Source of the DNA: Effusibacillus consociatus
Lineage (GTDB): Bacteria > Bacillota > Bacilli > Tumebacillales > Effusibacillaceae
DNA length: 64,000 nt
Direction: 5' to 3'
Assembly (NCBI RefSeq): GCF_042652925.1
Contig: NZ_JBHSHC010000112.1
Coordinates: 124,001 to 188,000 of the forward strand
In this document: one piece after another, positions 27,638 through 35,510 of the stretch
Position numbering within the stretch: the first letter of the stretch is position 1
Layout: each line of letters starts with the position of its first letter
Position numbers and translations under genes: made by a program
The notes under the pieces: model-generated
What the model was told of the DNA's origin: nothing
What the model saw: only the letters and a program-made list of their open reading frames with translations
Databases searched by the model: none

Positions 27638-28032
27638 AAAAACCAAAGCGTACCGCTCCGATCCGTTTTTTATGGTTGGCAGGAGCAGCAGGATTTGGGG
27701 TCGCATTTTTCTCCAGCCTGGCGGGCGGAAACCTTTTTGTTACAAGCTTTGAACGTGGTGTTTTCGGTTTCATCTTAACTTCTGTCGCGTATTGGATCAT
27801 TCAATTTCTGTTTTCTTTCCTGGGACAGAAAGTGTCCGAAACGGAAACGAACAATGATGCAGCTCAGCCAGGTACTTCAGGGACTCATTTTGATGTGTCT
27901 CTCCCGGCGGAACCCCTTGATATACCTCCTTCGCCCGGCGATTTTCAACCCTGGACCGTTGCCGACGACAAGGAACCGGAAGAAGAACAAATTGCGAATC
28001 TTGTACGAGCAGTCAGAGCTATGAAGGAATAA
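27634..28032 (+). CDS. Unknown small membrane protein between cheD and sigD
   Basis: 132 residues with no family I can name. A basic N-terminus (MKKPKRTAPIR) leads into two close hydrophobic segments at about 13-31 and 41-64; the rest is acidic, Pro/Ser-rich and probably cytoplasmic, ending in an amphipathic helix (EEEQIANLVRAVRAMKE). It starts in a 4-base overlap with cheD, so it is co-translated with the motility genes. B. subtilis has no gene here. A role in motility is inference from position only. Confidence 0.8.
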   Translation: MKKPKRTAPIRFLWLAGAAGFGVAFFSSLAGGNLFVTSFERGVFGFILTSVAYWIIQFLFSFLGQKVSETETNNDAAQPGTSGTHFDVSLPAEPLDIPPSPGDFQPWTVADDKEPEEEQIANLVRAVRAMKE

Positions 28033-28047
28033 CGGAGGTGGACGCAG

Positions 28048-28752
28048 ATGAACGAGATGATCGCACAATATTTGCCTCTCGTTCACCAAGTCATCAATCG
28101 GGTCGCGAAAGGGCTGCCTGCCCATGTCTCTCGGGAAGATTTAATCAGTATGGGGACTATCGGGCTCATTGGGGCCGTGGAACGATTTGAACCCGAAAAA
28201 GGCATCAAGTTCGAAACGTTCGCAACTTGGAGAATCCGTGGAGCTGTTCTGGATGGCTTGCGGGAAATGGATTGGATGCCCCGGCAAGTTCGGCAATGGG
28301 CCAAAGAAATTGAACGTGCTTTCGCGGCAGTCGAAGCGCAAAAAGTGAATTCTGCAACCGATGAGGAAGTAGCCTCCTGTCTGGGGATAAGCATCGAAGA
28401 ATTTCATAAGCGAATGTCGCAAATTTCTGCGGGGACCGTTTTTTCACTGGAAGATGCTTTACATGCCGCAGATGAGGAGCAGGGAATTCACGACATCATT
28501 CCCGATCCGAAGGCGGAAGACCCAAGTTCCCATGTTACCCGCCAAGAACTGAAATCGATCCTTGAACAAGCTGTGTCCCGGTTGCCTGAGAAGGAAAAAT
28601 TAGTGGTTGCGTTGTATTACTATGAAGAACTGACAATTAAGGAAATTGCGGAAATCATGGAGGTCTCCTCTGCGCGGGTGTCTCAACTTCATACAAAGGC
28701 GATTTGCAGGCTGCGAGGCGGATTAAGCCGCAGAAGGCAAGACTTTAAGTAG
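28048..28752 (+). CDS. sigD: SigD (FliA family), motility sigma factor
   Basis: Sigma-28 factor that directs RNA polymerase to late flagellar, chemotaxis and autolysin genes. 234 residues: region 2 around DLISMGTIGLIGAVERFEPEKGIKFETFATWRIRG, region 3, and region 4 with the helix-turn-helix LTIKEIAEIMEVSSARVSQL. About 20 residues shorter than B. subtilis SigD, mostly at the N-terminus. Ribosome site GGAGGTGG. Confidence 0.97.
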   Translation: MNEMIAQYLPLVHQVINRVAKGLPAHVSREDLISMGTIGLIGAVERFEPEKGIKFETFATWRIRGAVLDGLREMDWMPRQVRQWAKEIERAFAAVEAQKVNSATDEEVASCLGISIEEFHKRMSQISAGTVFSLEDALHAADEEQGIHDIIPDPKAEDPSSHVTRQELKSILEQAVSRLPEKEKLVVALYYYEELTIKEIAEIMEVSSARVSQLHTKAICRLRGGLSRRRQDFK

Positions 28753-28771
28753 ACGGAGAGCAGAGAAAGGG

Positions 28772-30199
28772 GTGACCGGCATCGGAACTTTGGAAGAAAA
28801 AAACTGGTGGAGTAAGAACTGTAAAGTGTTTTTGGAGGAAGCGGGACTTTTTGGAGTCATCATTCTGGAATCTGTTCCACCTGAAGGGCTCACCCTCTCT
28901 TTAGACGGATTGCAGGACTTTTTGCGTAGTGCCGGAATTCAGCATGGAATTGACCTCGTTCTCTGTCAACAGATTGTGATGAGCCCCGAATCGTATTTGA
29001 AAGAACGTTTGCGAATTGCAAAAGGCAAGGAACCGGTAGCAGGTGAAGATGCACGCATTGAAATCTATCTGGATCAAGATGGTGAACGCAAACCGAAAGT
29101 GTTGGAGAACGGGCGGGTCGATTATCATGATGTGGGGGCTGTCCGGTTGGCCACAAAAGGGCAGCTGCTGGCTAGCCGAATCCCTCCGACAGCCGGACAA
29201 GAAGGACTGGCTGTGACCGGACAAACGATCCCGGGGAGGCCGGGTCGGGATTATAGGCTGCCGCAAGGTCGCAAGACCGCGGTTGAACAGGACGGCTGTG
29301 CCCTTATTGCAGAAGTGGACGGCCACGTGGTCTACACTCCGATGGATAATAAAATCAACATCTTTGACGAATATGTGGTGCAGAAAGATGTTGATTTTTC
29401 GGTTGGAAATATTGAATTCATCGGATCGGTGCGGGTACTCGGAAATGTGCAGCCCGGATTCAAAATCAAGGCTGATGGCGACGTGGAAATTCAAGGATAT
29501 GTGGATGCGGCGCTGATTGAAGCGGGTGGGAATGTTACCATACGTGGTGGTATCCAAGGTCGCAACAAAGGCGTGATTCGAGCGGGCGGCAATTTGCAAA
29601 CACCTTTCATACAGAGTGCCGTAGTCGATGTGGGAGGCTCGTGCAGAGTCGGGGAAAGCATCATGCACAGCCAAGTGAGCGCCGGAGCAAAAATTGTGAT
29701 GGAAGGCCGCAAAGCAGTGATCGTAGGCGGAACCGTGCGGGCAGGAGAAGAAATTTTGACTCGTGTCCTCGGGTCTCCGATGGCGACGCCCACGGAAGTG
29801 GAAGTTGGGGTACATCCGCATCTCCGCAACGAAATGACATCCATTCATGAATCTCTGAAGGAATTGCATAAAAATCTAGACAAAACACAGAAAGCAATTG
29901 CTCTCCTCGAAAATATGGCGGGCATGGGGGGGGATCTTCCGCCGGATAAAGCCGCCTTGTTGCAAAAACTCAGGATCACGTTCGAACATTATAAAGTGGA
30001 AGAGGAGGAACTGATGTTCCGCCTGTCCGAGATTGAATTGGTGATGCAGGATATCAAGAGTGCTCGCGTGAATGTGTTTGATACGGTTCATTCGGGGGTA
30101 AAAGTAATGATCAGCAGCTACGTGTACCATGTACGTGATTCATTCTCAAGGGTTTCATTTGTCATTAAGGATGCAGAGGTGAGAGCAATCCCTCTGTAA
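28772..30199 (+). CDS. FapA-like (DUF342) protein
   Basis: 475 residues. The FapA/DUF342 region spans about 90-340: a domain with DARIEIYLDQDGERKPKV and TAGQEGLAVTGQTIPG, followed by repeated short beta strands rich in Gly (right-handed beta-helix). The C-terminal 100 residues form a coiled coil. Such genes often lie next to sigD in Bacillales and Clostridia; the function is unknown and polymer or surface roles are conjecture. GTG start; a TTG at 28790 is an alternative. Confidence 0.88.
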   Translation: MTGIGTLEEKNWWSKNCKVFLEEAGLFGVIILESVPPEGLTLSLDGLQDFLRSAGIQHGIDLVLCQQIVMSPESYLKERLRIAKGKEPVAGEDARIEIYLDQDGERKPKVLENGRVDYHDVGAVRLATKGQLLASRIPPTAGQEGLAVTGQTIPGRPGRDYRLPQGRKTAVEQDGCALIAEVDGHVVYTPMDNKINIFDEYVVQKDVDFSVGNIEFIGSVRVLGNVQPGFKIKADGDVEIQGYVDAALIEAGGNVTIRGGIQGRNKGVIRAGGNLQTPFIQSAVVDVGGSCRVGESIMHSQVSAGAKIVMEGRKAVIVGGTVRAGEEILTRVLGSPMATPTEVEVGVHPHLRNEMTSIHESLKELHKNLDKTQKAIALLENMAGMGGDLPPDKAALLQKLRITFEHYKVEEEELMFRLSEIELVMQDIKSARVNVFDTVHSGVKVMISSYVYHVRDSFSRVSFVIKDAEVRAIPL

Positions 30200-30217
30200 A
30201 GACGCGAGGTGATTTGT

Positions 30218-30523
30218 ATGTCACACCGCAATATCGAACTTCAGGTCGGGATATCCAAAATAACCGAGGTTACAAAAATCCAGCAGCAACTGCAGCAACA
30301 GAGCATGAATGATCAGGCCGATTTTGAACAGGCGATGAAAACACAAACGGAAAAAAAACTGACCAGTCCGGAAAGTCCTGACTCAAGCGCTGCTGTTTCA
30401 GATCAAGAAACACCATCCGGTTCGGCTCGGAAAAAACAGCAAAACAAAAGAAAAAAGAACCAATCGCAGCCTCCGGAGCCACCTCATCCTTATAAGGGCA
30501 AAAGAATCGATTTGCGAGGGTAG
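30218..30523 (+). CDS. Small charged protein with conserved ends
   Basis: 101 residues, Gln/Lys-rich and predicted disordered. N-terminus SHRNIELQVGISKITEVTKIQQQL is amphipathic; the C-terminus ends PHPYKGKRIDLRG. Proteins with the same ends and a variable polar middle occur at this place (after sigD/fapA) in other Bacillales, to my recollection; no function is known. The ATG at 30218 follows GAGGTGAT by 6 bases, better than the in-frame GTG at 30209. Confidence 0.75.
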   Translation: MSHRNIELQVGISKITEVTKIQQQLQQQSMNDQADFEQAMKTQTEKKLTSPESPDSSAAVSDQETPSGSARKKQQNKRKKNQSQPPEPPHPYKGKRIDLRG

Positions 30524-30527
30524 AATC

Positions 30528-30580
30528 ACCCATCAAAGTGACGAGAACCTCTGGAGTTTATTCCGACCTTGAGGATGGGG
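30528..30580 (+). repeat. Imperfect hairpin with AAAGTGACG core
   Basis: CCCATC (30529-30534) and GATGGG (30574-30579) are the ends of an imperfect palindrome; AAAGTGACG follows the 5' arm. Layout (CC-rich arm, AAAGTGACG, loop, GG-rich arm) matches the hairpin repeats elsewhere in the window, but sequence identity is low. Confidence 0.3.
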
Positions 30581-30614
30581 AACCGACAGGACATCTCGGG
30601 AAGGAGAAACGCTT

Positions 30615-31067
30615 TTGAACATGTTTTTATTCGTTTCCTTATTGGGAATAGCCGTCGTTTTATATGGGATTTTAAAAGGAAAACAGGAGACTTCCGATAA
30701 CTCTCAAGACAAAGAACTCGAGGCCAGTCTGCACGCTTTCATGGATGAATTTGAAAAGGAGAACCAGTATCTGATTGATACCATACAGCAACTGCAAGCC
30801 GAACTCAGACAGGAAACAGCTGCGAATCGAGAACGAATCGGCCAGCTGGAAACAAAAATTGAGCGGTTGGGACAAGCGAGCGGTGCTCAGAAAACGGTTG
30901 AGCAGCCTGAAGCTACACCGGCAATCGTATTCAACGAACACTACAGCCGGGTGGTCATGATGTCGAAGGAAGGACGAACACCGGAACAGATTTCGAAAGA
31001 TACTGGGATTGGTATGGGCGAGATCCAAATGATCCTTAGTTTGGTTAAGCAGGGGAATGCCGTATGA
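30615..31067 (+). CDS. SwrB-like membrane protein (DUF6115 type)
   Basis: 150 residues: N-terminal membrane segment at about 3-20, a coiled coil at about 35-90, and a C-terminal helix-turn-helix-like segment (VVMMSKEGRTPEQISKDTGIGMGEIQMILSLV). The same architecture and place after sigD belong to B. subtilis SwrB (YlxL), which promotes FliF/FliG/FliM assembly during swarming. TTG start; GGGAAGGAG lies 8 bases before it. Confidence 0.75.
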   Translation: MNMFLFVSLLGIAVVLYGILKGKQETSDNSQDKELEASLHAFMDEFEKENQYLIDTIQQLQAELRQETAANRERIGQLETKIERLGQASGAQKTVEQPEATPAIVFNEHYSRVVMMSKEGRTPEQISKDTGIGMGEIQMILSLVKQGNAV

Positions 31068-31474
31068 TTCAGAACCGAAACTTCCTTTTGGGACTTGGAA
31101 CCGGTCTCATTGCTGCTTCCATTTTATTTGGAGTGTCCGATTTGGTGAGTTCCAAAGACACTCTTCCTGTTAGCGACTCCTCATTGACCGGCGGGAACCC
31201 CCCGCAAACGAATCAGCATCCGCTTGCTGCCGCAACGCCAAACCAGGAAGCTCCTAAAACCTCTGATAAGGTAAAGATTCTGATCACGGAGGGGATGACG
31301 GCGGCTGAGATTGCGGAGCTGCTGGTGAAAAAAGGGGTTGTCACTGACTCGAACGCTTTCTTGGAGGCAGCTAAGGATAAAACCAATCAAATCCGAATTG
31401 GAACCTATGACTTGCCTGTCAAAGGCGATTATGGACAGATTCTGCAGATTCTGACTTCGGGGAAAGCTCCGTAA
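31064..31474 (+). CDS. Small membrane protein with YceG/MltG-like LysM subdomain
   Basis: 136 residues: membrane anchor at about 7-25, a Pro/Ser/Thr-rich spacer, then about 65 residues (VKILITEGMTAAEIAELLVKKGVV ... IRIGTYDLP...YGQILQILTSGKAP) that match the N-terminal subdomain of MltG-type endolytic transglycosylases. The catalytic domain is absent, so it cannot be a full MltG; it may bind peptidoglycan near the flagellum (inference). Four-base overlap with the previous gene. Last gene of the motility operon. Confidence 0.75.
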   Translation: MIQNRNFLLGLGTGLIAASILFGVSDLVSSKDTLPVSDSSLTGGNPPQTNQHPLAAATPNQEAPKTSDKVKILITEGMTAAEIAELLVKKGVVTDSNAFLEAAKDKTNQIRIGTYDLPVKGDYGQILQILTSGKAP

Positions 31475-31491
31475 TTGAGGCTTGTTGTGAT

Positions 31492-31522
31492 TGCCATGGT
31501 ATGCAGAGACTATGGCTTTTTT
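31492..31522 (+). terminator. Terminator at the end of the fla/che operon
   Basis: TGCCAT...ATGGC stem (GCCAT 31493-31497, ATGGC 31512-31516, with an inner GT/AC pair) followed by six T. Short stem, but it is the only candidate between the motility operon and rpsB. Confidence 0.6.
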
Positions 31523-31555
31523 AGTTTTGTGTCTTTTTTTTGTGTGTTGTTTTTC

Positions 31556-31585
31556 TTGCGTGATAATTGCCGCGTATGGTATAGT
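31556..31585 (+). promoter_or_regulatory. Sigma-A promoter of rpsB
   Basis: -35 TTGCGT (31556-31561), 18-base spacer, -10 TATAGT (31580-31585). Transcription would begin near 31592 and give a leader of about 170 bases before rpsB. Confidence 0.65.
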
Positions 31586-31591
31586 ATCACT

Positions 31592-31752
31592 TGGTGTTAA
31601 TACACACGCTGTATAGACCGTAAGAAAGGTGCAGCGCACCACATTTGCCAGACGACATTGCGGATGAACGCTGCAAATGGAGTCGGGCCTGTCTGGTGGG
31701 TTGTTTTCTGCGGGATGACGGCAGCGGAGGAAATCAACCATTTGAAAGGAGG
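31592..31752 (+). promoter_or_regulatory. Structured 5' leader of rpsB with alternative pairings
   Basis: Seen by eye: CATTTGC (31642-31648) pairs with GCAAATG (31673-31679); CCAGAC (31648-31653) pairs with GTCTGG (31691-31696); CAAATGG (31674-31680) can instead pair with CCATTTG (31738-31744), which touches the AAAGGAGG ribosome site (31745-31752). A further GGTTG/CAACC hairpin lies between. The options exclude each other, as expected of a leader through which a ribosomal protein represses its own synthesis. Which protein or ligand acts is not known from the sequence. Confidence 0.5.
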
Positions 31753-31760
31753 TAGAGGAT

Positions 31761-32468
31761 ATGGCGATTATCTCCATGAAACAACTTCTGGAGGCGGGTG
31801 TACACTTCGGTCATCAGACACGTCGTTGGAACCCAAAGATGTCTCGCTACATCTTCACCGAACGCAACGGCATTTACATTATTGACCTGCAAAAGACTGT
31901 AAAGAAAGTCGAGGAAGCATACAATTTTGTTCGCGACCTCGCGGCGGAAGGCAAAACCATGCTTTTCGTGGGAACCAAGAAACAAGCTCAAGATTCCGTG
32001 AAAGAGGAAGCGGAACGTTCCGGTATGTTCTATGTGAACCAACGTTGGTTGGGTGGTACTCTTACCAACTTCGGAACGATTCGTAAGCGGATTGAACGTC
32101 TGCATGAGCTTGAGCGCATGCAGGAAGATGGTACGTTTGACGTGCTTCCGAAAAAAGAAGTGATTCAACTTAAGAAAGAAATGGAACGTCTTGAGAAGTT
32201 CCTCGGCGGTATTAAGGGTATGAAGAGCTTGCCTGGCGCACTCTTTATCATTGATCCCCGTAAAGAGCGTATTGCAGTTGCAGAAGCTAAAAAGCTAGGG
32301 ATTCCGATTGTCGGAATCGTTGACACGAACTGTGACCCAGATGAAATTGACTATGTGATTCCGGGTAACGACGATGCAATCCGCGCGGTTAAATTGTTGA
32401 CTGCCAAGATCGCTGACGCGTTGATCGAAGGCGCTCAAGGCGGCGTTGAAGAAGAGCAAACGGTTTAA
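31761..32468 (+). CDS. rpsB: 30S ribosomal protein S2
   Basis: 235 residues. Family stretches MKQLLEAGVHFGHQTRRWNPKM, IYIIDLQKT, FVGTKKQAQ and GIVDTNCDPDEIDYVIPGNDDA are all present. S2 is a late-binding small-subunit protein. AAAGGAGG ribosome site, own promoter and a long structured leader. Confidence 0.98.
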   Translation: MAIISMKQLLEAGVHFGHQTRRWNPKMSRYIFTERNGIYIIDLQKTVKKVEEAYNFVRDLAAEGKTMLFVGTKKQAQDSVKEEAERSGMFYVNQRWLGGTLTNFGTIRKRIERLHELERMQEDGTFDVLPKKEVIQLKKEMERLEKFLGGIKGMKSLPGALFIIDPRKERIAVAEAKKLGIPIVGIVDTNCDPDEIDYVIPGNDDAIRAVKLLTAKIADALIEGAQGGVEEEQTV

Positions 32469-32480
32469 TAGTTGATGGAG

Positions 32481-32518
32481 GGGTGCGGTAGGGTTGGACG
32501 ACCCTGGGCACCCTTTTT
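32481..32518 (+). terminator. Terminator or attenuator between rpsB and tsf
   Basis: GGGTGC (32481-32486) / GCACCC (32508-32513) with an inner GGGT/ACCC stem, followed by TTTTT. No promoter is evident before tsf, so partial read-through is likely, lowering tsf expression relative to rpsB. Confidence 0.85.
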
Positions 32519-32572
32519 ACATGGTTGAAGAGTGGTTCCATGGAAATAATTATAATTAAGGAGGGCTTCAAA

Positions 32573-33229
32573 ATGAGTATCTCAGCTAATGATGTGAAAG
32601 TGCTTCGTGAGAGAACCGGTGCCGGGATGATGGATTGCAAAAAAGCGCTTACCGAAGCAAACGGGGATATGGAAAAAGCGGTTGAAATTCTCCGTGAACG
32701 CGGTTTGGCGGCTGCTGCCAAAAAAGCGGGCAGAATTGCTGCAGAAGGTGTAGTTGAATCTTACATACATATGGGCGGTAAGATTGGCGTATTGGTTGAA
32801 GTGAACTGTGAAACCGACTTTGTTGCAAAGACGGAAGAATTCCGTTCATTCGTTAAGGATGTAGCTATGCATATTGCGGCAGCCAAGCCTTTGTATGTTC
32901 GTCGTGAGGAAGTTCCTGCGGCAGATGTTGAGAAAGAAAAAGAAATTCTGCGGGCGCAAACTCTCAATGAAGGCAAGCCGGCTAACATCGTTGACAAAAT
33001 TGTGGAAGGTCGAATCGACAAATTTTTCAAAGATACTTGCTTGCTCGAGCAGGAGTTTGTAAAGAATCCGGATCAAACCATTCAGGAGTTGCTCAACGAG
33101 AAAATCTCAAAAATTGGCGAAAACATCTCCATTCGTCGCTTCATACGCTATGAAATGGGAGAGGGACTTGAGAAGAAGCAGGACAACTTTGTGGAAGAAG
33201 TACTGTCCCAAGCAAAAATCCAAGGATAA
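32573..33229 (+). CDS. tsf: Elongation factor Ts (short form)
   Basis: Nucleotide exchange factor for EF-Tu. From the ATG after AAGGAGGG the protein has 218 residues. The N-terminal UBA-like domain (VKVLRERTGAGMMDCKKAL) and core motif VEVNCETDFVAKTEEF are plain. It is about 75 residues shorter than B. subtilis EF-Ts and resembles the short, Thermus-type form in which part of the core is missing; the frame is intact, so this is not a truncation artefact visible here. Confidence 0.96.
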   Translation: MSISANDVKVLRERTGAGMMDCKKALTEANGDMEKAVEILRERGLAAAAKKAGRIAAEGVVESYIHMGGKIGVLVEVNCETDFVAKTEEFRSFVKDVAMHIAAAKPLYVRREEVPAADVEKEKEILRAQTLNEGKPANIVDKIVEGRIDKFFKDTCLLEQEFVKNPDQTIQELLNEKISKIGENISIRRFIRYEMGEGLEKKQDNFVEEVLSQAKIQG

Positions 33230-33235
33230 TAGGGG

Positions 33236-33263
33236 GGGAACACAAAAGTGTGTTCCCTTTTTT
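33236..33263 (+). terminator. Terminator after tsf
   Basis: GGGAACACA (33236-33244) / TGTGTTCCC (33249-33257), 9-bp stem, followed by six T. Strong intrinsic terminator; pyrH begins 59 bases on without an obvious promoter. Confidence 0.92.
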
Positions 33264-33321
33264 CCAGCCTCTGCAGGAGTGAAATCCTTTTTGTTGAATT
33301 TTTAGGAAGTGGAGGGTGAAT

Positions 33322-34050
33322 ATGCTGCAACCCAAGTACAAGCGGGTAGTTCTGAAATTGAGTGGTGAAGCCCTCGCCGGTGCGGGCGGATACGGAATTG
33401 ATGCCGCGGTGATCAATTCGACTGCCTCCCAAATTAAAGAAATTGTGGCATTGGGAACGGAAGTCGCCATTATAGTCGGTGGCGGCAATATATGGCGCGG
33501 AGTTTCCGGCAGTGCACAGGGAATGGACCGGGCGACCGCCGATTATATGGGAATGTTGGCAACTGTCTTGAACGCCCTGGCTCTGCAGGACGCATTGGAA
33601 AATGCCGGTGTTCAGACGCGAGTTCAAACGTCTATCGAAATGCGCCAGGTCGCTGAACCCTACATTCGCCGGCGAGCGATCCGACATTTGGAAAAGAAAC
33701 GTGTTGTGATCTTTGCCGCAGGAACAGGCAATCCGTATTTCTCAACCGATACTACAGCAGCTCTTCGCGCTGCGGAAATTGAAGCAGAAGTCATTCTGAT
33801 GGCAAAAAACAAAGTGGACGGCGTATACAATGCCGATCCAAGAACCAATCCGGATGCAGTCAAATACCAAGAGTTATCCTACCTGGAAGTGCTTAACAAA
33901 GGGTTGGGCGTAATGGATTCAACCGCAATCTCTCTCTGTATGGACAATAATATGACCATTATTGTTTTTAATATTTCGGAAGAAGGCAATATCAAGCGAG
34001 CTGTTTTGGGTGAACATATTGGTACTGTTGTACGGGGGGAACAAAAATGA
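33322..34050 (+). CDS. pyrH: UMP kinase
   Basis: Phosphorylates UMP to UDP; hexameric amino-acid-kinase fold. 242 residues from the ATG. Motifs: VVLKLSGEALAG near the N-terminus, VGGGNIWRG and DTTAALRAAE, VDGVYNADPR. The ATG at 33322 has GGAGGG 5 bases upstream; an in-frame GTG at 33316 overlaps that site. The stop overlaps frr. Confidence 0.98.
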   Translation: MLQPKYKRVVLKLSGEALAGAGGYGIDAAVINSTASQIKEIVALGTEVAIIVGGGNIWRGVSGSAQGMDRATADYMGMLATVLNALALQDALENAGVQTRVQTSIEMRQVAEPYIRRRAIRHLEKKRVVIFAAGTGNPYFSTDTTAALRAAEIEAEVILMAKNKVDGVYNADPRTNPDAVKYQELSYLEVLNKGLGVMDSTAISLCMDNNMTIIVFNISEEGNIKRAVLGEHIGTVVRGEQK

Positions 34051-34604
34051 TGAATGATCTGATGAAAAGTATGGATGAACGGATGGATAAAGCCATCGCA
34101 AATCTTAAAAAAGAGTTTGCAACCATTCGGGCGGGCCGTGCCAATCCCGGAATTCTTGACAAGGTCCAGGTTGATTATTATGGCTCAACAATGCCGATTA
34201 ACCAACTTGCGAGCGTCAGTGCACCTGAGCCGCGTCTACTGGTTATCACTCCTTGGGACAAGGGTGCATTATCCGAGATTGAAAAAGCGATCATGAAAGC
34301 GGATTTGGGATTAACTCCTACCAATGATGGAACCGTGATTCGAATTGCAATCCCGGCTCTTACGGAACAAAGAAGACAGGAACTGGCCAAAATGGCTCGG
34401 AAAATGGCGGAGGATGCACGCGTTGCCGTTCGAAACATTCGACGGGATATCAACGAGGATATCAAAAAACTTGAAAAAGCCGGTGATATTTCCGAAGATG
34501 ACAGCCGCCGCGCTCAAGAGAAAGTGCAAAATACAACGGATCGGTTTATCGGCGAGATCGATAAAGCTTTGGCAACAAAAGAACAAGAAATCATGGAAGT
34601 CTGA
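34047..34604 (+). CDS. frr: Ribosome recycling factor
   Basis: 185 residues, full family length. Separates ribosomal subunits after termination, with EF-G. Recognisable: FATIRAGRANPGILDKVQVDYYG, PWDKGALSEIEKAI and the C-terminal helix with RRDINEDIKKLEKAGDISEDD. Starts in a 4-base overlap with pyrH; GGGGGAAC precedes. Confidence 0.98.
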   Translation: MMNDLMKSMDERMDKAIANLKKEFATIRAGRANPGILDKVQVDYYGSTMPINQLASVSAPEPRLLVITPWDKGALSEIEKAIMKADLGLTPTNDGTVIRIAIPALTEQRRQELAKMARKMAEDARVAVRNIRRDINEDIKKLEKAGDISEDDSRRAQEKVQNTTDRFIGEIDKALATKEQEIMEV

Positions 34605-34616
34605 CTTGGTATAACT

Positions 34617-34659
34617 TTGGCATTCACCTGCCTCAGGGATTTGGCGAATGCCAAGTTTT
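34617..34659 (+). terminator. Hairpin after frr
   Basis: TTGGCATTC (34617-34625) / GAATGCCAA (34646-34654), 9-bp perfect stem with a 20-base loop, then GTTTTCC. The short T run suggests a weak terminator, allowing read-through to uppS. Confidence 0.6.
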
Positions 34660-34735
34660 CCTCCATATGCGGTTTCACGTCCGTTTGGGGGCGCTTCGAC
34701 AGAAGCTTTTTTTATATTCCGGGGGACTGACGACG

Positions 34736-35497
34736 ATGAACCTTAAGGATTTATTTCAACGCAAGACAACAAGCAACGTGAACGAACTGTCTTCTGGAGG
34801 GGTTCCTTATCACGTCGCGGTGATTATGGACGGTAACGGGCGTTGGGCAAAGAAACGCGGGTTGCCTAGGATCGCCGGCCATCGGGCGGGAATGGAATCG
34901 GTAAAAAATATTACCCGGGCAGCCAATGATATAGGTGTTCGAATCCTTACTCTCTATGCTTTTTCAACCGAGAACTGGAAACGACCCGAACAGGAAGTTG
35001 AGTTCTTGATGCGTCTTCCGCAGGAGTTTCTCCTGTTGGAGCTAAAAAGCCTGATTAAACAAAATGTGCGAATTCAAATTCTCGGTGAACTTGAATCGCT
35101 GCCAAAACACACTCGGGAGTCGGTTTCGGAAGCGGTTGAAAAAACCGCAAACAATTCGGGAATGTTGTTGAATATAGCACTGAATTACGGGAGCCGTTTC
35201 GAAATCGTCAATGCCATCAAATCCCTTGCGGAAGAGGTTCGTGCCGGGACACTGTCACCGGATGACATAGACGAGGAGGCTGTCAATTCTCGTTTGTTGA
35301 CAAAAGGCATACCGGATCCGGATCTGTTGATTCGAACCAGCGGCGAATTAAGATTGAGCAATTTTCTGCTTTGGCAGTTAGCCTATACAGAACTTTGGTT
35401 CACAGATGTTTTTTGGCCTGATTTCACGAAAGAGCATTTCTACGAAGCTATTCGAGCGTACCAAAAACGCGGTAGACGCTTTGGAGGACTAAAATAG
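34736..35497 (+). CDS. uppS: Undecaprenyl diphosphate synthase
   Basis: Cis-prenyltransferase that makes the C55 lipid carrier for cell-wall synthesis. 253 residues from the ATG at 34736 (GGGGGAC upstream); a longer frame opening at 34667 is not needed. Active-site D32 in VIMDGNGRWAKKRGLPR, then GHRAG, LTLYAFSTENWKRP and the C-terminal RTSGELRLSNFLLWQ are all present. Confidence 0.97.
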   Translation: MNLKDLFQRKTTSNVNELSSGGVPYHVAVIMDGNGRWAKKRGLPRIAGHRAGMESVKNITRAANDIGVRILTLYAFSTENWKRPEQEVEFLMRLPQEFLLLELKSLIKQNVRIQILGELESLPKHTRESVSEAVEKTANNSGMLLNIALNYGSRFEIVNAIKSLAEEVRAGTLSPDDIDEEAVNSRLLTKGIPDPDLLIRTSGELRLSNFLLWQLAYTELWFTDVFWPDFTKEHFYEAIRAYQKRGRRFGGLK

Positions 35498-35510
35498 GAG
35501 TGAGCCCTAG

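Noticed and set aside
28901..29869. Long open frame on the minus strand across the fapA-like gene (322 codons)
   Set aside because: No ribosome site or recognisable domain, Cys/His/Arg-rich composition of a shadow frame, and it lies wholly inside a well-supported plus-strand gene.
32551..32556. TATAAT directly before tsf taken as a -10 box
   Set aside because: Transcription would begin at or after the ribosome binding site, so it cannot drive a translated tsf mRNA.
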